Both the position numbers and the translations under genes were made by a program. Under the pieces are notes generated by a model, which searched no databases, was not told the origin of the DNA, and worked only from the letters and a program-made list of their open reading frames with translations. From JAYPHU01 sp038127535 (GTDB lineage: Bacteria; Pseudomonadota; Alphaproteobacteria; Rhodospirillales; UBA2165), in NCBI GenBank assembly GCA_038127535.1, contig JAYPHU010000057.1, positions 1 through 11,126 of the forward strand: a stretch of DNA of 11,126 bases, given 5' to 3'. Positions 1 through 5,320 of this stretch are shown one piece after another. Positions within the stretch are counted from its first letter, which is position 1; every line of letters starts with the position of its first letter.

Positions 1-16
1 CTAGTCCGGCCGGAAA

Positions 17-922
17 CTACTTGTGGCGGACGTACTTGTCCTTGCGCCACGCCGCCAGTTGGGCCCGGCGCTTGACGGCGAAATCGGTGTTTTTGGGCAA
101 CAGCTCGTCCCGCTGGCGTTTCAGGCGCAACGCCTGGCGAAGCGCGGCATTATGCTCCAAGAGGTTCTGAGACGACCGTTGTTTGCGCCAGTCGGCCAAT
201 TGCTGGCGCGCCTTGACGCTGCGCTTTGTGCCCCGTTCCGCCGCCAGCCGGGCCTTAAAGCGGGAGTTCAGCAGCTCCATCTGCGCCACCCGGCGGGTCG
301 GATCTCGGTAGGCCGTTTGCGGCGATGGGTGGGTCGGGAGGTCCTTGGCCTTCTTCCCGCTGACGCCTTCCCACAGGCGGGTCACCTTTTCCATATAAGG
401 GATATTGAGTTCCGGATTCATGGAGTGATAATTGGCCGCCGCCTGTGTCCAGGAGCCGGTGATCTTGTGCAGTTCCGCCATGAACTTGGTGGCGTAACCG
501 ATATTGTCCTGGGGATTAAACGCCTGATCCAGATCCTCAAACGCATTAGGGTGATAACGCAGATTGATCTGCATGCAACCCACATCGATATTTGTGACGC
601 CTTTGGCCTGCAAAGCCTTCACCGCAGCGATGGCCTCGGCCTTGGAGCGGTAATAACTCCCCGGTCCACCCGACGTGACGGTCCAGGGCCAGGCAAACAT
701 TTCCTTCTTCACCTTGTCCCAACGACCGGTTTCGGCGAGCGAGATCGCGGTCAACAGGTCCTCGGGAATGCCGTTCGCGCGCTCCATGGCGCGGGCCGTC
801 GAGTGGCATAAATTCCTATTATAATCAAGGGATTGGCGTGATTCGGCGGGCCTGGGAACGGTCGTCCACAGCAAAGCCGGTAGAAGCCCCAGAAGGGCGT
901 ATATCACGCGTTTCACCACCAT
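17..922 (-). CDS. Secreted lytic transglycosylase, SLT domain
   Basis: This predicted peptidoglycan lytic transglycosylase would cleave glycan strands in the periplasm. I chose the ATG at 922 (301 residues). It is preceded by AAAAGG at a normal distance, and the protein then opens with a basic MVVKR and a hydrophobic stretch at residues 6-21, a signal peptide or anchor. An upstream TTG at 976 would add 18 residues ahead of this signal and is less likely. Residues about 35-185 form an SLT domain: E64 in ISLAETGR is the likely catalytic acid, GCMQIN lies at 115-120 and AAANYHS at 161-167. All three match the conserved family blocks. The tail from about 205 is very basic and helical and carries a repeated motif (VKARQQLADWRKQR at 236-249, VKRRAQLAAWRKDK at 283-296). 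The gene lies 82 bp downstream of the N-formylglutamate amidohydrolase on the same strand and may share its transcript. The enzyme class is fairly sure; the cellular role is unknown. Confidence 0.88.
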   Translation of the reverse strand: MVVKRVIYALLGLLPALLWTTVPRPAESRQSLDYNRNLCHSTARAMERANGIPEDLLTAISLAETGRWDKVKKEMFAWPWTVTSGGPGSYYRSKAEAIAAVKALQAKGVTNIDVGCMQINLRYHPNAFEDLDQAFNPQDNIGYATKFMAELHKITGSWTQAAANYHSMNPELNIPYMEKVTRLWEGVSGKKAKDLPTHPSPQTAYRDPTRRVAQMELLNSRFKARLAAERGTKRSVKARQQLADWRKQRSSQNLLEHNAALRQALRLKRQRDELLPKNTDFAVKRRAQLAAWRKDKYVRHK

Positions 923-1004
923 AGCGGCGCCTTTTATTGCGTCGTTTTGCCCTTCTAGAAGCAACCGGCGTGCCAAAAGCGCGGAAACCGCTGAAAATCG
1001 GGGT

Positions 1005-1883
1005 CTATAAGCGGAAATCGGCCAATTTGGAGATCAGGGTGCGGAGTTTGTCCTGCAGCTCGGCAAAGCCTGCGCTTTTCTCCATCCGGTCCTCTCTCAT
1101 ATAGAGCGCCCGGTTTATCTCAATCTGCAGGGTGTGTACGCTCGTGCGCGGCTGGCCGTAGTGCCGCGTAGTAAAGCCGCCGGAATAGGGATTGTTGCGC
1201 CGTACCGCCAGACCCTCCGCGGTCAGGCAGTCATCGACGAAGGAGATGAGCTCCGGCGCGCAGGCGTTGCCGTGATTATTGCCGAGCACGATATCCATCC
1301 GGCCCTTGCCGTGATCATCGTCCATGGGCCCGCCGATGGATGGCATGGAATGGCAGTCCACCAGGATGCAGGCGCCGAACTTGACCTTGGTGTTGGTGAT
1401 TAGCTGCTTCAGCGCGTTGTGATAGGGGAGATAGGTGCCCTCGACCCGGCGCTTGGCCTCCTCGAACGACAACTTGCCGTCGTAGATTTCCTCGCAGTTG
1501 GAGACCACCCGGGCCACGGTGCCGAGCCCGGCCGACACCCGCACCGAACTGGTGTTTACATAGTCGGGCAAGTCGTCGTCAAACATGTCCGGGTCCAGCT
1601 CGAACGCTTCCCGGTTCGGGTCCACATAGGCGCGGGGGAAATTCGCCTTCAATAGTGGCGCGCCGAAATGTGGGGCAGCGCCGAACAACTCGTCGACAAA
1701 ACTGTCTTCTGAGCGCCGGAGCGTCAGCGCATCAAGCCGGGACTGGGCCACGAAAGATTTCGGGTAGTCGCGGCCGCTGTGGGGCGAGGAAAAGACATAC
1801 GGAATGCGCTGTTCCTCCGGCGCCAATATCTCGATCGGCTCGGCGGACAGGCCCAGGTCGTTTTCCGTTGTCAGCTTGTCCAA
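1005..1883 (-). CDS. N-formylglutamate amidohydrolase family protein
   Basis: The 292-residue protein belongs to the N-formylglutamate amidohydrolase family. Members hydrolyse N-formyl-L-glutamate to formate and glutamate in one route of histidine degradation, but many act on other N-acylated amino acids or are uncharacterised. Family blocks are visible in order: FSSPHSGRDYP (31-41), RRSEDSFVDELF (56-67), NFPRAYVDPNRE (81-92), LVDCHSMPS (174-182), DIVLGNNHG (197-205) and a C-terminal HTLQIEINRALYM (250-262). The His, Asp and Glu residues in these blocks are candidates for the metal and catalytic site. The start is a TTG at 1883 with AAGGAA about 9 nt upstream; no ATG lies near the N-terminus. 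No other histidine-degradation genes (hutH, hutU, hutI) are in the window, so a true HutG role cannot be claimed. The length is normal and the frame is intact. Confidence 0.87.
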   Translation of the reverse strand: MDKLTTENDLGLSAEPIEILAPEEQRIPYVFSSPHSGRDYPKSFVAQSRLDALTLRRSEDSFVDELFGAAPHFGAPLLKANFPRAYVDPNREAFELDPDMFDDDLPDYVNTSSVRVSAGLGTVARVVSNCEEIYDGKLSFEEAKRRVEGTYLPYHNALKQLITNTKVKFGACILVDCHSMPSIGGPMDDDHGKGRMDIVLGNNHGNACAPELISFVDDCLTAEGLAVRRNNPYSGGFTTRHYGQPRTSVHTLQIEINRALYMREDRMEKSAGFAELQDKLRTLISKLADFRL

Positions 1884-2069
1884 GCGTTCTGTTTCCTTGT
1901 GCGTGAGCGCGGCGGCGGCGCGATTTTGCGGCCTATTATGCGCGAAACCCGATCACTTTACATAATGATCCGCCGGGCGTCACGCAACTGGGGCAGCCCC
2001 CGCCTGCCACGAGGCAGCGCAGCCTTGCACTTTCCGGGGAAATCAATATATAAGCCTCTCCGCGCTTCA

Positions 2070-2099
2070 TTGACGGGCGAAATGTCCGGCCACTATGAT
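2070..2099 (+). promoter_or_regulatory. Probable promoter of tRNA-Val
   Basis: A TTGACG hexamer at 2070-2075 and TATGAT at 2094-2099 are separated by 18 bp. This fits a sigma70-type promoter that would start transcription near 2105, about 11 nt before the mature tRNA. A second, weaker pair (TTGCAC at 2025-2030, TATATA at 2047-2052) lies further upstream and could give an extra start. The rest of 1884-2069 shows only short GC-rich hairpins (arms 1990-1993/1997-2000 and 2004-2008/2013-2017) and no protein gene. Confidence 0.6.
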
Positions 2100-2116
2100 G
2101 AAGCTTCGATGGGAAC

Positions 2117-2191
2117 GGGCGCGTAGCTCAGCGGGAGAGCACTGTGTTGACATCGCAGGGGTCGCTGGTTCAATCCCAGCCGTGCCCACCA
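2117..2191 (+). tRNA. tRNA-Val (anticodon GAC)
   Basis: A full cloverleaf can be folded by eye. Acceptor arms GGGCGCG (2117-2123) and CGTGCCC (2181-2187) pair with one G-U. The D stem is GCTC/GAGC, the anticodon stem CTGTG/CGCAG closes a 7-nt loop TTGACAT with anticodon GAC at 2149-2151, and the T stem GCTGG/CCAGC encloses TTCAATC. A is the discriminator base and the 3' CCA is encoded. It reads GUC and GUU valine codons. Integrase debris begins about 110 bp downstream, so the 3' end of this gene was probably the attachment site of a mobile element. Confidence 0.95.
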
Positions 2192-2260
2192 TCGAAACCT
2201 GAATGATTTCAGATAGATATCACTTCCAACCTCTTTCGTAGAACTCCAATCAATTCAGCT

Positions 2261-2287
2261 CGGCACACGCCCGGCACACGCCCGGCA
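2261..2287 (+). repeat. 11-bp tandem direct repeat upstream of integrase remnant
   Basis: The unit CGGCACACGCC occurs at 2261-2271 and 2272-2282, followed by a partial third copy CGGCA at 2283-2287. It lies between the tRNA and the integrase start, where integrase arm-binding sites and attachment-site flanks are often found. Whether it is a binding site or a slippage product cannot be decided from the sequence. Confidence 0.75.
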
Positions 2288-2304
2288 TGATGATGGAGGG
2301 TTCA

Positions 2305-2766
2305 ATGGCGACTATGAGAAAACGCGGAGATAAATGGCATGTTCAAATCCGGCGCTTGGGGCATTCTCAAACACGTTCATTCACACATAAAACAGATGCT
2401 CATGCGTGGGTGCGGATGGTTGAGCGCGAAATTGATAGGGGTGAGTTTAGTCCTGCCGCGGTTTACAACTGTAGGATCACTGTTGAAGACCTGCTCCACC
2501 GATACCAACGTGAGGTTTCGACGAAAAAGAAGGGTGGAGCTATCGAAAGTTATCGGCTGAATACAGTTGGGAAGTATTTCCCCGTGTCCTTGACATTAGC
2601 GCAGGTCAATTCGAGCCACGTTGCTCAATATAGGGATAAACGTCTGCGATTAGTTAGAAGCGGGACCGTTCACCGGGAACTGTGACTGCTTCATCACTGC
2701 TTTGAAGTTGCCCGAAGAGCAGACGGTCTTCCTGCCTTAAGTCGTTTTATTGCAGATGTTCGATTT
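2305..2766 (+). pseudogene. Truncated tyrosine (phage-type) integrase
   Basis: This is the remnant of a tRNA-targeting tyrosine recombinase. The start chosen is the ATG at 2305, with GGAGG at 2295-2299; an in-frame ATG cluster at 2287-2293 precedes it. The N-terminus (RKRGDKWHVQIRRLG) is the usual arm-binding fold, followed by a lysine- and arginine-rich linker and a core-binding domain ending in SGTVHREL. A TGA at 2683-2685 stops the frame after about 126 codons. Translating past it in the same frame gives LLHHCFEVARR and, a little later, IADVRF, which resemble the next part of these integrases. The homology then ends near 2766. The whole catalytic domain, with its R-H-R-Y residues, is missing, where an intact member would be about 330-400 residues. 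The protein cannot be active. Its position directly after the tRNA-Val marks an old integration site. The family assignment is confident; the exact 3' limit is my estimate from remembered family consensus. Confidence 0.8.
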
Positions 2767-2927
2767 TGCTTCTTGGGCTTTCGCCCATAGCTCTCTGCAA
2801 GAATGACGTTGAGCGTGGTGAGAGTTTCTTCAAACCATCCATCAAATTCTGGGTCATACATTCGGTCACTTGCCGTCTCGGAGTAGGTTTTCAAACGAGT
2901 GATGTGCAATAGGTGCTCTTCTATCAA
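2694..2927 (-). pseudogene. Hypothetical protein, 3' half of a stop-split frame
   Basis: This is a 77-residue open frame starting at a TTG (2927). It is not a credible independent gene: it lies in exactly the same frame as the upstream 97-residue frame, separated only by the TAA at 2931-2933 and a GTA codon, with no visible ribosome site. Residues up to about AESYGRKPKK look like ordinary protein. The basic tail after that (roughly 2694-2766) is the antisense of the integrase remnant, so the original C-terminus seems to have been lost at a deletion junction. I recognise no domain. It could still be translated by reinitiation, but decay is the simpler reading. Confidence 0.45.
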
Positions 2928-2930
2928 TAC

Positions 2931-3224
2931 TTATAGGGCAGCATAACGTTCATCTTCTGTTAGCGAGGGCGGGACGTAATCGGGATCTCGAGTCGCGAAA
3001 TCGTCCTCCTCACACTTAATGACTTCATCAAGAAGCCATTCAAAGTAACCAAAGTCCTTCTTGAGGATACATTGCTGTACTTTGGTAAGTGCTGGTTTGA
3101 ATTCCTTAATGCTTCGGACTTCTGCTTTCTTGTGATCACCTAGTGTGAAGTCCTCTTCACCCTCTTGTTCAAGCCAGAGGTAATGGCGCTTGATAGTTTC
3201 TACTGCATCGAAGTTACGCTTCAC
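2931..3224 (-). CDS. Hypothetical acidic protein, probably truncated
   Basis: This is a 97-residue open frame beginning with GTG at 3224, with no clear ribosome-binding site. The composition looks like real protein: soluble, rich in Glu, Asp and Lys, with predicted helices, for example around DFGYFEWLLDEVIKCEEDD (residues about 57-75) and PPSLTEDERY near the end. I do not recognise a family. The frame continues beyond its TAA stop for another 78 codons of protein-like sequence, so this is probably the N-terminal part of a longer, about 170-residue protein interrupted by a nonsense mutation. Its GTG start overlaps the TGA of a short upstream frame (GTGA), as in translationally coupled genes. 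It lies in the AT-richer scar next to the integrase remnant and was probably brought in by that element. Confidence 0.45.
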   Translation of the reverse strand: MKRNFDAVETIKRHYLWLEQEGEEDFTLGDHKKAEVRSIKEFKPALTKVQQCILKKDFGYFEWLLDEVIKCEEDDFATRDPDYVPPSLTEDERYAAL

Positions 3225-3304
3225 GCCTCGGCATCTTCAAATTCCCTCGCAAGTAAAAATGACCTTACAAAAATTGAGGCGCAATCGCCAATAGCCTCCC
3301 CCAC
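3221..3304 (-). CDS. Very short frame, possible 3' end of a lost gene
   Basis: A 27-codon frame begins with GTG at 3304 and ends in a TGA that overlaps the start of the next minus-strand frame (GTGA). Its C-terminal SFLLAREFEDAEA looks like a helical protein end, and the junction resembles operon coupling. A TAG stop lies five codons upstream, so it may be the end of a gene removed by the element's decay. No ribosome site is evident and no family is recognised. Confidence 0.2.
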   Translation of the reverse strand: MGEAIGDCASIFVRSFLLAREFEDAEA

Positions 3305-3317
3305 TAGGGCGAACTGC

Positions 3318-3340
3318 TATAAAAGTGATGAAGTTTTATA
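3318..3340. repeat. 7-bp AT-rich inverted repeat
   Basis: TATAAAA (3318-3324) and TTTTATA (3334-3340) form a perfect inverted repeat around a 9-nt spacer. It lies in the gene-poor stretch between the hypothetical minus-strand frames and the XRE-cupin gene. It could be an operator or chance AT-rich symmetry. Confidence 0.4.
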
Positions 3341-3348
3341 AGGGGATC

Positions 3349-3425
3349 TTGGTCTGCTCATGGCGTTAGAGCAGCCGCTATAACCAAAGCGGAAATATGT
3401 CAGCTAATGACCCAAAGCAGACCAA
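3349..3425. repeat. Nested inverted repeat, 10-bp perfect arms
   Basis: TTGGTCTGCT (3349-3358) and AGCAGACCAA (3416-3425) are perfect inverted copies. Inside them CCGCT (3375-3379) and AGCGG (3388-3392) form a second hairpin with an 8-nt loop, and CAT/ATG next to the outer arms could extend pairing. The whole 77-bp unit could fold as a branched stem. It lies in a stretch without a convincing gene (3305-3471), between the mobile-element scar and the catabolic locus. It could be a small structured element, an end of the lost element, or part of transcription termination. Confidence 0.55.
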
Positions 3426-3437
3426 TTAAAATTCAGG

Positions 3438-3468
3438 CAAGGTGGGTCGTTTTCGACTGCGCACCTTG
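3438..3468 (-). terminator. Likely terminator of the XRE-cupin / VOC transcript
   Basis: Just after the stop of the XRE-cupin gene, CAAGGTG (3438-3444) pairs with CACCTTG (3462-3468). An inner GTCG/CGAC pair closes a TTTT loop in plus-strand terms. On the minus strand the hairpin is followed by a T-containing stretch (CTGAATTTTAATTGG). It is not a textbook U-tract, but its placement fits an intrinsic terminator. Confidence 0.5.
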
Positions 3469-3471
3469 GCT

Positions 3472-4068
3472 CTAGGCTTCTCCATCCGTCCGATCTATCC
3501 GGATATCCGAAAACCCTGGAGGCGTACGGGATACCAGGACCTCTGCCGTCTTGTCGCCAACATTAACAATCTGGTGAATAATGGTGGCATTGACGTGCAC
3601 GGAATCACCTTCCTCTAGAACAAATTCATCCGTGCCGTGCTGCACCTTGATACTGCCCTTTTGGACGTAAAAAATTTCCTCGCCCTCATGGTGGTGATCG
3701 TCACCGCCGGCCACATATCCTGGCGCCAATTCCAGCATACAGAATTCAATGGTTTGACCAGGATCGGAAAGATAGTGAATCGACTTGCGCTCGTGTGCAG
3801 GGCCGTCGGGTGAGCCGAACACCAGCACCTGCCGGTCCGCCTTTTTGATCACCCGATAGGTAAATTCGTCATCTTCCTCGGCAAACAGAATGGACATTGG
3901 GACTTCCAAGGCCCGTGCCAGCTTCTCCAGTGAGGGAATGGACGGCGATGCTTTTCCGGTCTCCACCTGGGAGATGTACGGACGGGACAAGCCGCTCGCC
4001 GTGGCGATCTCATCGATCGTTAGATTGCGCGTTTGTCGGGTCTGCCTGAGCCGTTCACCGATTTTCAC
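3472..4068 (-). CDS. XRE-family regulator with C-terminal cupin domain
   Basis: This is a 198-residue transcription regulator. Residues about 3-60 are an XRE-type helix-turn-helix (LTIDEIATASGLSRPYISQV with ETGKASPS following). Residues about 95-185 form a cupin_2 barrel: DDHHHEGEEIFYV (123-135) with G138 matches cupin motif 1, and EEGDSVHVNATIIHQ (152-166) matches motif 2, with H125, H127, E131 and H165 as likely metal or ligand residues. XRE-cupin proteins commonly control catabolism or amine/amino-acid genes by sensing a small molecule in the barrel. The start is GTG at 4068; no in-frame ATG lies upstream before a stop, and the Shine-Dalgarno-like AAAAAGG is about 11 nt away. The gene is 74 bp after the VOC gene on the same strand, so it probably shares its transcript and may autoregulate. 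The most likely targets are the divergent promoters at 5088-5320. Confidence 0.92.
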   Translation of the reverse strand: MKIGERLRQTRQTRNLTIDEIATASGLSRPYISQVETGKASPSIPSLEKLARALEVPMSILFAEEDDEFTYRVIKKADRQVLVFGSPDGPAHERKSIHYLSDPGQTIEFCMLELAPGYVAGGDDHHHEGEEIFYVQKGSIKVQHGTDEFVLEEGDSVHVNATIIHQIVNVGDKTAEVLVSRTPPGFSDIRIDRTDGEA

Positions 4069-4142
4069 TTTGTATTCTACCTTTTTCCATTTCTTTCGTT
4101 CTTATGATCCAGATAGCAAAATAGCAAGCTCGCGAAAGTGTA

Positions 4143-5075
4143 TCAGGCCTCTTGCACTTCGCGTTGAAGACCGGCAAAGCGGTCCAGCCCTTCTTCCAGG
4201 GACCATTCGGCAAAGGCGCCGTCAGAAGGCACAATTTCCCGCGGCACCCAGGCTTTGGTGACCCGATCCGTATCAAAACCGTATTCCGCCGCCCCGCCGC
4301 AGGGATTGCGGAAATACCAGTAGTAGGCCGAGGTAACATTGTGACGTCCGGGGCCCAGATGCGTACTCCAGCCCAATTCCTTCATGCGTAAACCACCACC
4401 AAAGACCTCATGAATATCCCTGAGCTCAAAGGCCGTGTGATGAAATCCCATTTTATCGGGCAGCTTGAACAAAAACAGATTGTGATGATCGTTGGCGCCG
4501 CCGCAACGCAGAAAGGCGCCCCGGTTCACGTATGCATCAGTCAGATCAAAGCCGAGGCGTTCCATGTAGAACTTTGGCGTGCCTTCAATATCCTGGATGT
4601 GAAAGACCGCATGCACAAGGTTCTGAGGCGTCGCCCGGTCGTAGAACACGGCCGGCTCATCCACCCGCTCCACGCGTCCCGGCGCGTTGTACTTGGACTC
4701 CCAGGCTGCCAGTTCCTGCATATGTGCCACCCGAAACCCGATTCCATATCCTTCCGGGTCCAGGGCATGCACCGTGCCGTCGTCATCAACCGTCACCTCC
4801 CGATCCTTGGAGAGTTCGGCAGCAATGTCATCGACAACCCCCTGGTTTGCCGCCGCCCAGACGGTCTCCCTCACGGTTGAACCCTCCACCACCGGCGGCG
4901 GTAAACTGGGATCGTCAATGGGACGAATTTCGACCTGGGACTTGTCGGCGGTCTCGAAGATGTTGCTATTCGGAGCGTCTGCGAGTTGCGTCAGCCCCCA
5001 ATCCAGCCAAAATTTCTTGCAGAGCGCCATATCCTCGACGCCGAAAACCAGCTTGTCGATGCCGATTAGGTTCAT
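4143..5075 (-). CDS. VOC-superfamily, type I extradiol dioxygenase-like protein
   Basis: The protein has two vicinal-oxygen-chelate domains. Numbered from the ATG at 5087 (314 residues), they span about 7-125 and 153-270. The second carries the signature of Fe(II) type I extradiol dioxygenases: H159 in LVHAVFHI, NDHHN (199-203) aligning with the catalytic His region of 2,3-dihydroxybiphenyl dioxygenase, H217 in GFHHTAFEL, tyrosines in SAYYWYFRNP (253-262) and E268 in GAAEYGFD. H159, H217 and E268 would bind iron. The expected reaction is ring cleavage of a catechol-type aromatic; the true substrate is unknown, and some relatives are isomerases. I prefer the start at 5075 (MNLIGIDKLVFG) because GGAG precedes it by about 7 nt. 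The ATG at 5087 would add four residues and has only a poor site. It is the first gene of a minus-strand unit with the XRE-cupin regulator and diverges from the TRAP/molybdoenzyme operon. Confidence 0.85.
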   Translation of the reverse strand: MNLIGIDKLVFGVEDMALCKKFWLDWGLTQLADAPNSNIFETADKSQVEIRPIDDPSLPPPVVEGSTVRETVWAAANQGVVDDIAAELSKDREVTVDDDGTVHALDPEGYGIGFRVAHMQELAAWESKYNAPGRVERVDEPAVFYDRATPQNLVHAVFHIQDIEGTPKFYMERLGFDLTDAYVNRGAFLRCGGANDHHNLFLFKLPDKMGFHHTAFELRDIHEVFGGGLRMKELGWSTHLGPGRHNVTSAYYWYFRNPCGGAAEYGFDTDRVTKAWVPREIVPSDGAFAEWSLEEGLDRFAGLQREVQEA

Positions 5076-5095
5076 GTTGAACTCCATCCCTGGGG

Positions 5096-5130
5096 ATTTG
5101 ATTTGTTTATGAGATCAAATATTAATTGAT
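5096..5130. promoter_or_regulatory. Candidate operator: ATTTGAT/ATCAAAT dyads
   Basis: ATTTGAT (5096-5102) and ATCAAAT (5114-5120) are a perfect inverted repeat with an 11-nt spacer. ATCAA and TTGAT at 5114-5130 form a second, nearly perfect 17-bp palindrome that shares the middle arm. The same heptamer ATTTGAT recurs at 5248-5254 in front of dctP. The dyads overlap the expected transcription start of the VOC gene, where a repressor would act. The binding protein, possibly the XRE-cupin regulator, is inferred. Confidence 0.45.
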
Positions 5131-5158
5131 TATACAAAGGTCGACATGAACCGGGCAA
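5129..5158 (-). promoter_or_regulatory. Probable promoter of the VOC / XRE-cupin unit
   Basis: On the minus strand, TTGCCC (5158-5153) is followed after 18 bp by a perfect TATAAT (5134-5129). Transcription would start near 5122 and leave a leader of about 45 nt before the preferred ATG at 5075. The -10 box touches the palindrome at 5114-5130. Confidence 0.5.
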
Positions 5159-5188
5159 ACATTCAACGAGCTCCATCGGAAATGCTTA

Positions 5189-5217
5189 GTTACCTTCACA
5201 AAATACACACCGGTAAC
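5189..5217. repeat. Inverted repeat at the centre of the divergent region
   Basis: GTTACC (5189-5194) and GGTAAC (5212-5217) are perfect inverted copies with a 17-nt spacer. They are centred almost exactly midway between the two divergent genes, a plausible position for a shared regulator site. Six-base arms can arise by chance. Confidence 0.3.
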
Positions 5218-5249
5218 GAAAATTTTGGCAGAAAGTTGCCTCAAGAGAT

Positions 5250-5300
5250 TTGATAATCATAAAAGTTTATTGTTAATATCAACTCAGTCAAAACGATAAA
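5250..5300 (+). promoter_or_regulatory. Candidate promoter of the dctP operon
   Basis: Two weak sigma70-like readings overlap here: TTGATA (5250-5255) with TAATAT (5274-5279) at 18 bp, or TTGTTA (5270-5275) with GATAAA (5295-5300) at 19 bp. The first includes the ATTTGAT heptamer (5248-5254) that is also found at the VOC promoter. The stretch is very AT-rich and also shows TTGATA/TATCAA symmetry (5250-5255, 5277-5282). A weak core promoter would fit an activated or regulated operon. Confidence 0.35.
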
Positions 5301-5320
5301 GTTCTAACACGGAGGTTATC

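Noticed and set aside
23..811. Long plus-strand open frame (262 codons) opposite the transglycosylase
   Set aside because: The minus strand carries a signal peptide and all SLT motifs. The plus-strand translation has the Arg/Gly/His/Leu-rich look of an antisense shadow and matches nothing recognisable.
1005..1883. HutG of a histidine-utilisation operon
   Set aside because: The family match is good, but no hut neighbours are visible, so the specific pathway role is not supported.
2775..2786. GGGC/GCCC hairpin as an integrase terminator
   Set aside because: The stem is only four pairs with no T-tract, and it lies beyond the point where integrase homology is lost.
3349..3425. Integron attC site
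   Set aside because: The GTTAGAG inside does not fit the R' core GTTRRRY and no matching RYYYAAC partner lies in the right place; no integron integrase is present.
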